From contig NZ_KI519397.1 of assembly GCF_000482385.1 (NCBI RefSeq), positions 22,981 to 86,980 of the forward strand: a DNA stretch of 64,000 nt, read 5' to 3'. The DNA comes from Nocardia sp. CNY236. Its GTDB lineage: Bacteria > Actinomycetota > Actinomycetes > Mycobacteriales > Mycobacteriaceae. Positions within the stretch are counted from its first letter, which is position 1. Every line of letters begins with the position of its first letter. The translations under genes and the position numbers were made by a program. This document shows positions 30,334 to 39,048 of the stretch, piece after piece. The notes under the pieces were generated by a model. The model did not search any database and had not been told where the DNA came from. It worked only from the letters and a program-made list of their open reading frames with translations.

Positions 30334-30440
30334 TCACACCTGATTCTCTAGGTTCGCAATCATCCTTCCCATCACATCCATCATCGTGTCGAATTCATCG
30401 GCCCCATGAAAGCGAGATTCCGAATCCGACCCACTGCCTT
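30334..30440 (-). pseudogene. 3' fragment of a MarR-family gene
   Basis: On the minus strand the frame ends SRFHGADEFDTMMDVMGRMIANLENQV, matching the C-terminus of the MarR-like gene at 35.0-35.6 kb. Identity holds for about 67 bases (30339-30405) and fades after that. No winged-helix core is left. From 30440 to 30795 I see no gene; GTG/ATG frames there lack ribosome sites. Confidence 0.7.
30339..30405. repeat. direct repeat, left copy (partner 35033-35099)
   Basis: 67 bases identical to 35033-35099 except one position (catcAtcg versus catcGtcg). The two copies lie in the same orientation 4.7 kb apart and bracket the MoxR/VWA cassette plus an MFS remnant. They contain the 3' end of a MarR gene. 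This looks like the footprint of a duplication that accompanied insertion of the cassette. Confidence 0.85.
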
Positions 30441-30795
30441 CGTAGCAGCGAACTCGCGCGAGGGCTGCCGCCGAAGAGGCAATGGTCGCCGCTTTCTGGC
30501 GGCGTCGGCTGGATCGACCCTGCATTCACAACGGGCTACTCCGACGAATACTGATCGCAGTGCTGCGCCGCGTTGGTTCGATCCAGTTGCAGATCTCAGC
30601 TCTCGTCGTCGGCGTTCGACCGTACTGTCCCACAGACCAACTCGTGGTGACCAAGCTCGGCCGCTCTCGGCGGCTCGGAGAAGACCCGCCGGACTCGCCC
30701 GCTTGGCCGATATCTGTGTGGGACGCTATGCTCATGGCGATGTCAACTCATTCTGTTCAAAGATTGGGGGTTCGATTCGTGCAAGGTGAGTGCTG

Positions 30796-32184
30796 ATGAT
30801 CACTCACATCGCGAATCGGGACGACTCCCGCCTTTCCTTCTGGCTGCGTGTGCGTGAATTCGCCGTGCCGCCTTCCATGATCGAAACTGCTACCGCCCGC
30901 CGTCGCGCGGGGGACTGGGCAGGCGCGTGCGCCGCGGCAGGCTTCGACGTCGATTTCAGTATGCGGTCGGTGGCACGCAACCACGGGCACGAACTCGCGG
31001 CCCGAATCCGGGACGATCTCCGCTATCTGGCTCCTGACCTGCTGCGCTGGCATCTGCCTAGGGTTGCTCCCGACGGATTGTTGCGACCAGGGCTGACCAT
31101 TGCCTTGGCGCGGTACGATGTGGCGCCGGACAAGCGTGGGGGCGCACGTCCTATGCACCTTGTCGTTCGGACCGCGCCTGCGTGGGCGGACGCTGGTCAG
31201 CGGGTCGGCCTCGCATTGTGGGACAGAGCCACCGCCGGAGCAGGCCCCCATCCGCATCCTCGCCCCAACCGACGTTTCCGCCTCGATCTGCATCGCCACT
31301 TGTGGGATGCACGCAGGGCCGATGAGCTTGGGATACGTTGTGGGGCTGAACAACACGCAGCGAGCCACTCGCGGCTGGACCCCGAGTTGCTCGCCACGGT
31401 GCCACAGGGTTGCGCTGTCGACCGATGGGCGGCCGAGGCGGAGATACTGTGCCATGCCGAGGCACGAGGTAGCAGTGCGTTTGTCGTGCGGCCGGGGGGA
31501 GGGCAACGGTTGGTTCTCGACCTGGACGGTAACGGTGCCGGTCCGCCCACGGTGCGGATCGCGTCCGGATACCCGGTCGGCGGCGTCTCCGCGCTGCCGA
31601 TTCTGCCCGACGCGGCGACCTGGGTGCTGCCCGATCTGGAACTGATCCGCGCAGGCGCGATAACGGCCGATCGGCTACATCCCCTGGTTGCCTCGGCTCT
31701 GATACCCGGTCACCGGCCGACCGCCGCGTCTCGCATCCAGGACTCGGCGGGCCAACCGCATCTCGTGCAGTGCAGGGGAGAGCAACACCGGATCGGTGTG
31801 GTCGACGGGGTTCTGGTCGCGCTGGACCACGACCAGGCCGAGATCCGGCGGGAGGAACTGCTGGCCGCCCTGACCGGTACGCCGTTGCCTTGCCTGCAGG
31901 CTATCGATGAGGCGCACCGCCATCCGGACTGCCTCACCGGTGTCAGGGAACGTTTGAACCATGGTGACACCGCAGGCGCGATGGCAATCGTCAGTGATCT
32001 GCTCGGTCCTGACGCATTACTTCGAGACGGTGCTCTGCGCGACGAACTCATCGCGTCCACGCGACGGCGAATCATCTATGGACTGTTCCGAGCAGGCCTG
32101 TCCGATCCAGGAATCGGCCGCATCCCTCCGGTGCGGCGTTCCCGCGACCATCGCGCGCATCCACGCAACGCGACCGCACGCTGA
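30796..32184 (+). CDS. conserved protein of a MoxR/VWA three-gene cassette
   Basis: A 462-residue soluble protein without a family I can name. ATG 30796 has AAGGTGAG five bases upstream; GTG 30790 overlaps that site. Features: a basic N-terminal helical region (ATARRRAGDWAGACAAAGFD), DLLRWHLPRVAPDGLLRPG, HPHPRPNRRFRLDLHRHLWD, a middle beta-rich part (RLVLDLDGNGAGPP), and a basic C-terminus. No signal peptide or transmembrane segment. It directly precedes the MoxR gene (46 bases), and this trio order recurs in actinomycetes as I remember it, so it is probably the substrate adaptor or effector of the MoxR/VWA pair. Confidence 0.7.
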   Translation: MITHIANRDDSRLSFWLRVREFAVPPSMIETATARRRAGDWAGACAAAGFDVDFSMRSVARNHGHELAARIRDDLRYLAPDLLRWHLPRVAPDGLLRPGLTIALARYDVAPDKRGGARPMHLVVRTAPAWADAGQRVGLALWDRATAGAGPHPHPRPNRRFRLDLHRHLWDARRADELGIRCGAEQHAASHSRLDPELLATVPQGCAVDRWAAEAEILCHAEARGSSAFVVRPGGGQRLVLDLDGNGAGPPTVRIASGYPVGGVSALPILPDAATWVLPDLELIRAGAITADRLHPLVASALIPGHRPTAASRIQDSAGQPHLVQCRGEQHRIGVVDGVLVALDHDQAEIRREELLAALTGTPLPCLQAIDEAHRHPDCLTGVRERLNHGDTAGAMAIVSDLLGPDALLRDGALRDELIASTRRRIIYGLFRAGLSDPGIGRIPPVRRSRDHRAHPRNATAR

Positions 32185-32230
32185 CCCGGCGATCTTCGTC
32201 GCCCATCCTAACCCCTCGAGGTGATCATCC

Positions 32231-33472
32231 ATGCTTACTGCTGTCCGCACGTCCGCCGATCCAGCCCATCCGTCCCAACTCGACGTCGCAGGCGAGTTGC
32301 TGACTCTACTGCGCGAGGTAACCACCGAACCACGCCCCGATACCCAGCTGGAGGCCTTGGCGCTGGCCGTGGCCGCCGATCTGCCGGTGCTGCTGTGGGG
32401 TGAACCGGGAATCGGGAAAACCGCGGCTCTGACTCAGCTCGCCGCCGACCTCGACCTTCCACTGACCACGGTTATCGCGAGTGTGCATGAACCATCGGAC
32501 TTCTCCGGCCTTCCCATCATCGGAGATGATCCCGCGGAACACGGAGTCCCGATGGCTCCGCCGGACTGGGCTGTACGACTCGTCCGGGCAGGGCGCGGAC
32601 TGCTGTTCCTGGACGAGCTGTCCACCGCGCCACCCGCAGTACAAGCCGCCCTGCTCCGTCTGGTTCTGGAACGGCGGATCGGCGCCATCCAGCTGCCACC
32701 AGGTGTCCGGATCGTGGCCGCGGCCAACCCGCCGTCCTCGGCCGCCGATGGCTGGGAGCTGAGCCCGCCGCTGGCCAACCGGTTCGTGCATCTGCAATGG
32801 ACCCACGATCACGATGTCGTGGTTCGTGGCCTCAGCGGGATCTGGCCGCACGCGACACTGCCGCGGTTGGCTCCGGAGAAGCTGAGCGAGGCAGTATCTT
32901 TCGCGCGTCGCGCGGTATGTGTGCTCCTCGCGGCTCGTCCCGCTCTTGTCCATCGACTGCCGAGCACGGAAACACGCCGAGGTGGTCCTTGGCCGTCGCC
33001 GCGAAGCTGGGAGATGGCACTGCGGCTGATCGCCTTCGCCACTGCGGCCGGTTCATCCCGAGATGTGCTTTCCCTACTGGTCCGGGGTGCTGTAGGTGAT
33101 GGTCCCGGCTTCGAACTGCTCGCCAGTTTGGGTCGGATGGACCTCCCGGATCCGGAAGTGCTGCTCGCCGATCCGGAAGGCGCCGCCTTGCCCGAACGCG
33201 GGGATCTGCGCCAAGCCGTGCTCGACGGCGTTGTGGCGGCAGTCCGCAAAAACCCGGAGAAATCCCGCTGGGATGCGGCATGGGCACTTTTGGTCAAAGC
33301 TATGGAAACCGGAGCCCCGGATGTGGTCGTCGTTCCCGCAACAACTCTCGCCACACTGCGCCGGGAAGACTGGGACGTGCCGGTGGCGATCGAGGAACTC
33401 GCCGGGGTGATCTCGGTGTCCAAGGAAGCCGACCGGGTAGCCGATCGTGCCGCCGCGAAGGTAGGCCGATGA
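32231..33472 (+). CDS. MoxR-type AAA+ ATPase
   Basis: A 413-residue AAA+ ATPase with Walker A WGEPGIGKTA, Walker B LLFLDELSTA, sensor 1 in VAAANPPSS and the Arg-containing PPLANRFVHL, typical of MoxR/dynein-like single-ring ATPases. It starts at ATG 32231 with GAGGTG upstream and overlaps the next gene by ATGA (33469-33472). MoxR proteins act with VWA-domain partners as chaperone-like remodellers for metal or cofactor insertion, and some MoxR-VWA sets have been proposed as conflict systems. The partner is encoded immediately downstream. Confidence 0.88.
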   Translation: MLTAVRTSADPAHPSQLDVAGELLTLLREVTTEPRPDTQLEALALAVAADLPVLLWGEPGIGKTAALTQLAADLDLPLTTVIASVHEPSDFSGLPIIGDDPAEHGVPMAPPDWAVRLVRAGRGLLFLDELSTAPPAVQAALLRLVLERRIGAIQLPPGVRIVAAANPPSSAADGWELSPPLANRFVHLQWTHDHDVVVRGLSGIWPHATLPRLAPEKLSEAVSFARRAVCVLLAARPALVHRLPSTETRRGGPWPSPRSWEMALRLIAFATAAGSSRDVLSLLVRGAVGDGPGFELLASLGRMDLPDPEVLLADPEGAALPERGDLRQAVLDGVVAAVRKNPEKSRWDAAWALLVKAMETGAPDVVVVPATTLATLRREDWDVPVAIEELAGVISVSKEADRVADRAAAKVGR

Positions 33473-34707
33473 GCGCGTACACACCGGGGACCCTGGACCG
33501 CGACAAGCTCTTCGCCGCCCGACTACACGCAGTCAGGGTCCGGCCCTATCTGGCGAGCGCGCTGTTCGCCCTGTATGTCGTCGAATCGCGCCGAGTACCG
33601 ACGATGGGTGTCGACCGGTACTGGCGGTGCTACGTGTCGCCTGCGTTCGTGGACCGGACCCCGGTGGAGGACCTGGCCGGAGTATGGGTGCACGAAGTAT
33701 CACATCTGCTGCGCGACCATCACAGTCGCAGTGACCGATTCGCCCGGCGACACGGCCTGATCGACCCGGCGGAACGGTTGCGGATGAACATCGCCGCCGA
33801 CTGCGAAATCAACGACGACATATTCGGTGCCGGCTTGGCTCGGCCCGACGGGGCTGTCACACCCGAGTCGCTGGGGTTGCCCGACGGCGAGCTCATGGAG
33901 GATTATCTGCGCCAGTTCCGGCTTGGCCCGCATACACAGGACATAGCCTGGCTCGACTGCGGCAGCGGGGCCGACGGATCGCACCGCGAATGGGAGCTGG
34001 GACCCGACCACGCGAACGGACTCAGCAAACAGGAACGCGACGCCGTCCGCTTCCGGGTGGCGCAAGGCATCATCGGCCGTCCTGGGGATACCCCCGAAGG
34101 GTGGAAGCGCTGGGCGGAAGAGGTATTCCACCCACCACAGCCATGGCGAAATCTACTGGGCGCCGCCATCCGCTCGGCGGTCTGCAGCGCCGGTGCGGGC
34201 GAGGACTACCGCTATGGCCGACCGGCCCGGCGCTCGGCCGGGGTGCCCGGTGTGGTGCTGGCGAGTCTGCGGCGAACGCCACCAAGGGTCGCGGTGCTCA
34301 TCGACACATCCGGTTCGGTCAGTGACACCGAACTGGGCAGCGCGCTGCTCGAAATGGCCGCTATCGTCCGTGCCGTAGGCGGCCGCCGCGACCTGGTCAC
34401 CGTAGTGTCCTGTGACGCGGCAGCCAGAATCGTGCACCCACTGTGCCGCGCCGAGGGAATACCATTGCTCGGCGGTGGGGGAACGGACCTGCGTACGGGC
34501 ATAACCAAGGCGCTGCGAACCCAACCAGGTCCCGATGCCCTCGTCATCCTGACCGACGGCCAGACCCCCTGGCCCACCAGACGACCACCCTGCCGAACCG
34601 TGGTGGGACTGTTTCGTCGGCAGTGCACCACGTCATGGCGCGAATCCGATCCCGACTACACCCCGGACCCACCGCCCGCATGGGCCCGAGTAGTCGATAT
34701 CGGGTAG
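33469..34707 (+). CDS. putative metallopeptidase with VWA-like domain (DUF2201 type)
   Basis: A 412-residue protein. The N-terminal half has a zinc-peptidase motif HEVSHLLRDHH (HExxH) and MNIAADCEINDD, which may hold the third ligand. The C-terminal half is a VWA-like domain with the MIDAS-type sequence DTSGSVSD and LGGGGTDL, ILTDGQTPWP. This domain pair is known as a putative metallopeptidase/VWA-like family that travels with MoxR ATPases. It begins in the ATGA overlap with the MoxR gene and so is produced together with it. The reaction is unknown; proteolysis gated by the ATPase is plausible. Confidence 0.85.
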   Translation: MSAYTPGTLDRDKLFAARLHAVRVRPYLASALFALYVVESRRVPTMGVDRYWRCYVSPAFVDRTPVEDLAGVWVHEVSHLLRDHHSRSDRFARRHGLIDPAERLRMNIAADCEINDDIFGAGLARPDGAVTPESLGLPDGELMEDYLRQFRLGPHTQDIAWLDCGSGADGSHREWELGPDHANGLSKQERDAVRFRVAQGIIGRPGDTPEGWKRWAEEVFHPPQPWRNLLGAAIRSAVCSAGAGEDYRYGRPARRSAGVPGVVLASLRRTPPRVAVLIDTSGSVSDTELGSALLEMAAIVRAVGGRRDLVTVVSCDAAARIVHPLCRAEGIPLLGGGGTDLRTGITKALRTQPGPDALVILTDGQTPWPTRRPPCRTVVGLFRRQCTTSWRESDPDYTPDPPPAWARVVDIG

Positions 34708-35000
34708 GTGTCCGCCGCTCGATGGCTGCAAGCAGCCCCACCGCGATCACAACGACGGCGATCATGGCCGCAGCGACCAGCCAGAAGGTTTGGCCGTAGT
34801 CGACAGGCGAGTCCACCGTTGCCGTGAGAACCAAGGCCGCGCCGTACGCGATTCCCAACGTCCGTCACGTGTCGCGACGATCGGCAGTGGCGGTCCGTCG
34901 GGCCGAGGATTTCGCGGTGCGGGAATCCCACTATCCCGGCTGGCCTCGACCCCAACACCGCGCCCGCCGTAGCCACTACCAGCGACGATCCCAACTCGGA
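34690..35000 (-). pseudogene. frameshifted remnant of an MFS transporter C-terminus
   Basis: Two overlapping minus-strand frames give pieces of one transporter tail: MGSSLVVATAGAVLGSRPAG in one and TFWLVAAAMIAVVVIAVGLL in the other. Each piece is a transmembrane-like segment, and together they fit the last two helices of an MFS drug exporter. Neither has a proper start. It sits between the VWA gene and the right MarR direct repeat. Confidence 0.4.
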
Positions 35001-35027
35001 CCATGACCTGGAAGTCCGGCTGCGGCG

Positions 35028-35564
35028 CTAGCCCTGATTCTCTAGGTTCGCAATCATCCTTCCCATCACATCCATCGTCGTGTCGAATTCATCGGCCCCG
35101 ATCCCGGTGGAAGCGAGATTCCGAATCCGATCTACGGAGCTAGAGGCTTCGTTGTACACGTCGGATCCTGCAGGGGTCAGCGCGTAACGCTGGTCGGCGT
35201 GTTGCACTATCCACCCGCGGTTGCGCAGGTCGGAGACCACCGTCGCGGCATTTTCTCGATTGACCTCCCAGAATGGGCGCAGCGCGTCTACGAGTGCTGC
35301 ATCGTCGATCGGTGCTGTCCGAACGACGTTCAGCGTCTGCCATTCCCTCCGGCTCAGCCCTGCCTTCGCGAGCAACCGGTCAAAGGTGGATTCGATGAGT
35401 TGATCGAGCCGCTTGAGCTGATATCCGATCAACCTCCCGTCGTCGGGTGTAGTCGAGGCTGCCGGACCGAGCTGGTCTGCATCCTGACTTGCGCATGCCG
35501 CCACCGGAGCAATGGCCATCGCAATGTAAAGGAGGAGCGCGGGGATACGCATGAGCATGGACAT
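35028..35564 (-). CDS. MarR-family winged-helix protein with lipoprotein-like N-terminus
   Basis: About 178 residues. The C-terminal 135 residues form a MarR fold (LSRREWQTLNVVRTAPI, LRNRGWIVQHADQRYALTPAG). The N-terminus reads like a lipoprotein signal: MLMRIPALLLYIAMAIAPVA followed by a Cys in a VAAC lipobox, then a polar linker. If translated from here it would be an exported, lipid-anchored MarR-like protein, which is odd for a DNA-binding fold. A start inside the linker is the alternative, but I see no good internal ribosome site. It is divergent from a second MarR gene, sharing a 72-base intergenic region with a palindrome. Confidence 0.65.
   Translation of the reverse strand: MSMLMRIPALLLYIAMAIAPVAACASQDADQLGPAASTTPDDGRLIGYQLKRLDQLIESTFDRLLAKAGLSRREWQTLNVVRTAPIDDAALVDALRPFWEVNRENAATVVSDLRNRGWIVQHADQRYALTPAGSDVYNEASSSVDRIRNLASTGIGADEFDTTMDVMGRMIANLENQG
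35033..35099. repeat. direct repeat, right copy (partner 30339-30405)
   Basis: Forms the 3' end of the intact MarR-like gene. 66 of 67 bases match the left copy at 30339-30405. The left copy is therefore the derived fragment. Confidence 0.85.
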
Positions 35565-35601
35565 CCACACCTATCTATGACTGATTACAATTACTTGTTG
35601 C

Positions 35602-35613
35602 ACTACATGTAGT
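35602..35613. promoter_or_regulatory. 12-bp palindrome between divergent MarR genes
   Basis: ACTACATGTAGT is a perfect palindrome, extended by imperfect arms (TTGC...TTGT), in an AT-rich intergenic region between two divergent MarR-type genes. Size and placement fit a shared MarR operator controlling both promoters. Confidence 0.5.
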
Positions 35614-35636
35614 TGTAGTCAAGCTACCATTGTGAT

Positions 35637-36050
35637 ATGAGCGATGTCGAGTGCATCGAACGCGCAATGCTCGCGATTCGTCGCCGTCAGACCAAACGCA
35701 CGCTGCAGGGTGGAGAGGAGATCGTCGGTCAGGCTTTCGACGTCCTCGATGTCATCGAGTCGTCTACCGATACGACGGTCTCCATGGTGGCGACTGCACT
35801 TGCGGTGGACCAGCCGCGGGCAAGCAGGCTGGTCGCGACAGCTGTCGAGGCGAACCTGGTGCGGCGAGTTGCCGACCAGACGGATGGTCGCCGCTCGATA
35901 CTGCTGTTGACCGATCAGGGTTATGACGTCGTCGCCGCGGCTCATCGCCACCGCCGGCAGGCATTCGAACGAGCCATGGATGGGTGGACCGATTCGGAGC
36001 GTATGGACTTTGCGCGACTGCTGACTCGTTTCGTCGACGCGATGCCGTGA
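35637..36050 (+). CDS. MarR-family transcriptional regulator
   Basis: A 137-residue MarR protein: recognition region VSMVATALAVDQPRASRLVA and the wing VRRVADQTDGRRSILLLTDQG are clear, with dimerisation helices at both ends. Start ATG 35637. It is divergent from the MarR-like gene at 35.0-35.6 kb and likely binds the palindrome between them. Typical ligands are phenolic or drug-like compounds; the regulated target is not evident beyond its own promoter. Confidence 0.85.
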   Translation: MSDVECIERAMLAIRRRQTKRTLQGGEEIVGQAFDVLDVIESSTDTTVSMVATALAVDQPRASRLVATAVEANLVRRVADQTDGRRSILLLTDQGYDVVAAAHRHRRQAFERAMDGWTDSERMDFARLLTRFVDAMP

Positions 36051-36210
36051 GTTGACCGTCGGTGCGCATGGTCCGCGCGTTGTCGGTGCGGCATGGTCAC
36101 CTGGTTCGGGTAGATCGTGCGCGCTCGAGCGAGGCAGTCCAGGTTCACACCCGAGGTCCGTCCGGCTGCAGCCTGCTTCCATTCCGCGGGCTCGGCTACG
36201 CCCCAAAAGC

Positions 36211-36252
36211 TCTCTGCAGCGGTACGAAGACAGTCAGCTGCTCGACCGCCAC
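36211..36252. repeat. 42-bp duplicate of an MFS gene 3' segment (partner 44113-44154)
   Basis: 40 of 42 bases match 44113-44154, where the sequence encodes SLQRYEDSQPLDRH at the end of an MFS transporter fragment; here the same frame gives SLQRYEDSQLLDRH. It is a residue of the same transporter gene next to the left methyltransferase copy. The rest of 36051-36396 shows no gene. Confidence 0.75.
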
Positions 36253-36396
36253 CGACCCCGCTGGGATGTCGGGATCTCGCATGAGCTGTCCGGCGAGGAC
36301 GCCCGGCTCCGTCGTGATGCGGCGCCGAGTATTCGGCACGGGGACCGGCCGAGCATCAGGCGAGTGCCCGACCGGTTCGTCCCAGGGTGGAAGGTG

Positions 36397-37410
36397 TTAT
36401 CGCAGGTTGTCGACGAAGGCGAGTAGGTCGTCGTTGAGCCGTTGCTTGTGGGTGTCGGTGAGGCCGTGGGGAGCGCCGGGGTAGACCACGAGCGTGGAGT
36501 CCTCGACGATTGCGTCGGCCTCGCGGGCGGAGTTGTCGATCGGCACGATCTGGTCGTCGTCGCCGTGGACGATCAGGGTGGGCACGTCGATCTTCTCGAG
36601 GTCGCTGGTGAGGTCGGTTTCGGAAAAGGCTTCGATGGAGTCGTAGGCGGCCTTGTGGCCGGACTGCATGCTCTGTAGCCAGAAGGTGTCCTTCATACCC
36701 TGGGAGACATTCGAGTCGGGGCGGTTGGCGCCGAAGAAGGGGCCTTCGGCGAGATCGCGGTAGAGCTGTGCGCGGTCGGCGTGGGACCCGGCGCGCAGGC
36801 CGTCGAACACCTCGATCGGCACACCGTTGGGGTTGTCCGCCGTCTCGACCATCTGTGGTGTGACCGCGGAGATGAGCGCGACCTGGGCAACCCTGTCGGT
36901 GCCGTGTCGGCCCACATAGCGGGCTACCTCGCCACCGCCGGTGGAGAACCCGACCAGGGTCGCTTCCCGCAGATCCAGCTTCTCGACGACCGCGGCCAGG
37001 TCGTCGGCGTAGTGGTCCATGTCGTTGCCGGTCCAGGTTTGGGAGGAACGGCCGTGCCCACGACGGTCGTGGGCGATGACCCGGTAGCCGTTGTCGGCCA
37101 AGTGCAGCATCTGCGCTTCCCAGGCGTCGGAGTTCAGGGGCCAGCCGTGGCTGAACAGCACCGGCCGCCCGGAGCGGGGACCCCAGTCCTTGTAGAAGAT
37201 CTCTACGCCGTCGGTGGTCGTGACGTAGCCCTCGTTGAGTCGTTCGTTGTTCGCGGCCGTTGCGCTTGTCGGGGTGTCATCGGAGCCGGCCTCGTCGGTC
37301 GCGGTGCACCCGGCGACCAGGCCGATCGTGGCCACACCCGCCATGAGCGCGGTCCACACACCGCGGTGACTGCGACGGGCCGGGCGGGTGGAGTTGTCGT
37401 TGGTGTTCAT
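36397..37410 (-). CDS. lipoprotein alpha/beta hydrolase (chloroperoxidase/arylesterase-like)
   Basis: A 337-residue alpha/beta hydrolase. The N-terminus has Arg-rich RRSHRG, a hydrophobic core and a VAGC lipobox at about residue 35, so it is an exported lipoprotein. The mature enzyme has SHGWPLNSDAW (oxyanion), nucleophile GFSTGGG, acid in HGDDDQIVP and the His in GAPHGLTD, matching non-heme chloroperoxidase/arylesterase relatives. Most cytoplasmic members lack an export signal. It is divergent from a TetR gene with two operator-like sites between them and is presumably its target. Confidence 0.88.
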   Translation of the reverse strand: MNTNDNSTRPARRSHRGVWTALMAGVATIGLVAGCTATDEAGSDDTPTSATAANNERLNEGYVTTTDGVEIFYKDWGPRSGRPVLFSHGWPLNSDAWEAQMLHLADNGYRVIAHDRRGHGRSSQTWTGNDMDHYADDLAAVVEKLDLREATLVGFSTGGGEVARYVGRHGTDRVAQVALISAVTPQMVETADNPNGVPIEVFDGLRAGSHADRAQLYRDLAEGPFFGANRPDSNVSQGMKDTFWLQSMQSGHKAAYDSIEAFSETDLTSDLEKIDVPTLIVHGDDDQIVPIDNSAREADAIVEDSTLVVYPGAPHGLTDTHKQRLNDDLLAFVDNLR

Positions 37411-37488
37411 GCTGTTACGTCCTCATCTCATGACAGTGGTCCCAAGAGACCGGTAGCGATCGATCCTCGGTACCCCGGTCTCCTTTCG

Positions 37489-37540
37489 GAGAATTAACGT
37501 TCTCGTTTGTCCGGGAGTACGTTAGAGAATGAATGTTCTC
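37489..37540. promoter_or_regulatory. two operator-like palindromes for the TetR regulator
   Basis: GAGAATTAACGTTCTC (37489-37504) and GAGAATGAATGTTCTC (37525-37540) share the arms GAGAA and TTCTC in the same 16-bp layout, centres 36 bases apart. They lie in the divergent region between the hydrolase lipoprotein and the TetR gene and fit a tandem TetR operator. Confidence 0.6.
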
Positions 37541-37607
37541 GGCGCTAGTTCTCCGGCAGGGATAGCGCTATGACTATCGCCACACGCCCGGGCAACAGGA
37601 GGGAACC

Positions 37608-38219
37608 ATGCCGACGACAACCCGCAGCCGGTCCGCGTCGCAGTCGCAGACCGACGAGGAGATCCGCGAACACGTCTTGGCCACCGCCGGCCGGCTCTAC
37701 TACAGCCAGGGCGTCCACGCCGTTTGCATGGGCGCCCTACGAACCGAGGCCGGCGTCTCCCTCAAACGCCTCTACCAGCTCTTTCCCTCCAAGGAGAACC
37801 TCGTAGAGGCCGTCTTGGAGCACCGACACCACACCTGGAACGAACTCGTCGAAGCCGCCATCGCCACTGGCGACACGCCACGCGACCGACTCCTCGCGAT
37901 CTACGACATGCTGGTCCGCTGGACGGGCGAAGACGGCTTCCGTGGTTGTGTCTTCATCAACACCTTCGGCGAACTGGGCGGCACCGCACCCCGCATCGTC
38001 ACCCTCATCCGCGAACACAAAGCCCAATTCCAAGCCCGCCTCGCCGAACTCGTCATCGAAACCGGCGCCCCCATCGAACTCGCCCACCAACTCGCCATAC
38101 TCGCCGAAGGGGCGCAAACCACCGCCGCCATCGCCGGGACCAACGACGCCGCCTGTCACGCCCGCACCGCCGCAGCAACCCTCATCGACACCGCTTTGAC
38201 CGCAATCCCGGCACCATGA
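37608..38219 (+). CDS. TetR-family transcriptional regulator
   Basis: A 203-residue TetR repressor. The N-terminal HTH is in MGALRTEAGVSLKRLYQLFPSK; the ligand domain includes GCVFINTFGELGG and AGTNDAACHART. It closely resembles regulators of the group that control chloroperoxidase-type or reductase genes next door. Start ATG 37608 with GGAGGG upstream. The twin palindromes at 37489-37540 are its likely operator, regulating itself and the divergent hydrolase. Confidence 0.88.
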   Translation: MPTTTRSRSASQSQTDEEIREHVLATAGRLYYSQGVHAVCMGALRTEAGVSLKRLYQLFPSKENLVEAVLEHRHHTWNELVEAAIATGDTPRDRLLAIYDMLVRWTGEDGFRGCVFINTFGELGGTAPRIVTLIREHKAQFQARLAELVIETGAPIELAHQLAILAEGAQTTAAIAGTNDAACHARTAAATLIDTALTAIPAP

Positions 38220-38373
38220 ACCGCAACGCCACGTGATGCCGGTTCGCCGGACACTTCCCTCGACGGCGCTACCCCTGCTGCGGACCTCGGCGCAGCGGCT
38301 ACCCGGCAGTGAGCACGTCGAAGGAACGGCCGCGGTTCCATCGTTGGGCGCAATACCTTCAATTCTATTGACA

Positions 38374-39048
38374 GTGATTTCCGACACCGATAGCGTCTCG
38401 CTGGTTCGGCCAGGAGTCGGAGGTGGACCTGTGCGGCATGCGGTAGACACTCTCATCGACCGGTTCTTTCGGCGTCCGAGTGGGACGATCGCGCGAGGAT
38501 GGTGGCGCGATCCGGTGGCACATCACCGGATCTTCGATGAGGTGCTGACCGCGCTGGACCCGGGACCCGATGATTACCTGCTGGAAATCGGTTGTGGTGG
38601 TGGAACATTCGTCGACCGCGCGCTGCGGTCGGGGTGCCGGGCAACGGCGGTCGATCACAGTGCGGACATGGTGGACCTGACGCGTACGCGCAACGCAGCT
38701 GCGATACAGGATGGGCGTTTGGAGGTGGTGCAAGCCTCCGCCGAGCACTTGCCGCTGGCGGATGGCCGGTACACCTGCGCGACGATGATGAACGCCTTCT
38801 TCTTCATGGACGGTCCGGCGGTGCTGACCCAGCTGCGGCGCGTGCTGGCTCCGGGCGGCCGGCTGGTCGTCCACACGGTGGCGCCGAATCCGCCTGCGAC
38901 GGTCGCGCCGGGCGTACTGGTCCGGCGGATGCGCTGCTACGAGGAATCCGAGCTGGTGTCGATGCTGGCCGACGCCGGATTCGCCGAACCGCGGGTCGAA
39001 GCGCGAGGTCGCTCGGAGCAGCTGCTGACGGCGGTGGCGCCGGCATGA
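38374..39048 (+). CDS. class I SAM methyltransferase, copy A
   Basis: A 224-residue methyltransferase with motif I LLEIGCGGGTFV, ATAVDHSADM, ATMMNAFFFM and VLAPGGRLVVHT. Start GTG 38374 (or TTG 38368); upstream in-frame sequence does not resemble a protein. It is close to 90 percent identical to the copy at 44236-44901. The homology ends at the shared ATGAGCGA where copy B runs into the NRPS gene; here the following frame (39045-39203) is unrelated. So this looks like a detached duplicate of the cluster 2 methyltransferase that has lost its NRPS partner. It may still be expressed and redundant. Confidence 0.82.
   Translation: MISDTDSVSLVRPGVGGGPVRHAVDTLIDRFFRRPSGTIARGWWRDPVAHHRIFDEVLTALDPGPDDYLLEIGCGGGTFVDRALRSGCRATAVDHSADMVDLTRTRNAAAIQDGRLEVVQASAEHLPLADGRYTCATMMNAFFFMDGPAVLTQLRRVLAPGGRLVVHTVAPNPPATVAPGVLVRRMRCYEESELVSMLADAGFAEPRVEARGRSEQLLTAVAPA

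Noticed and set aside
36052..36426. Plus-strand 124-residue frame
   Set aside because: Only the MFS-tail duplicate inside it is recognisable; the rest is non-coding or the reverse of the hydrolase gene.
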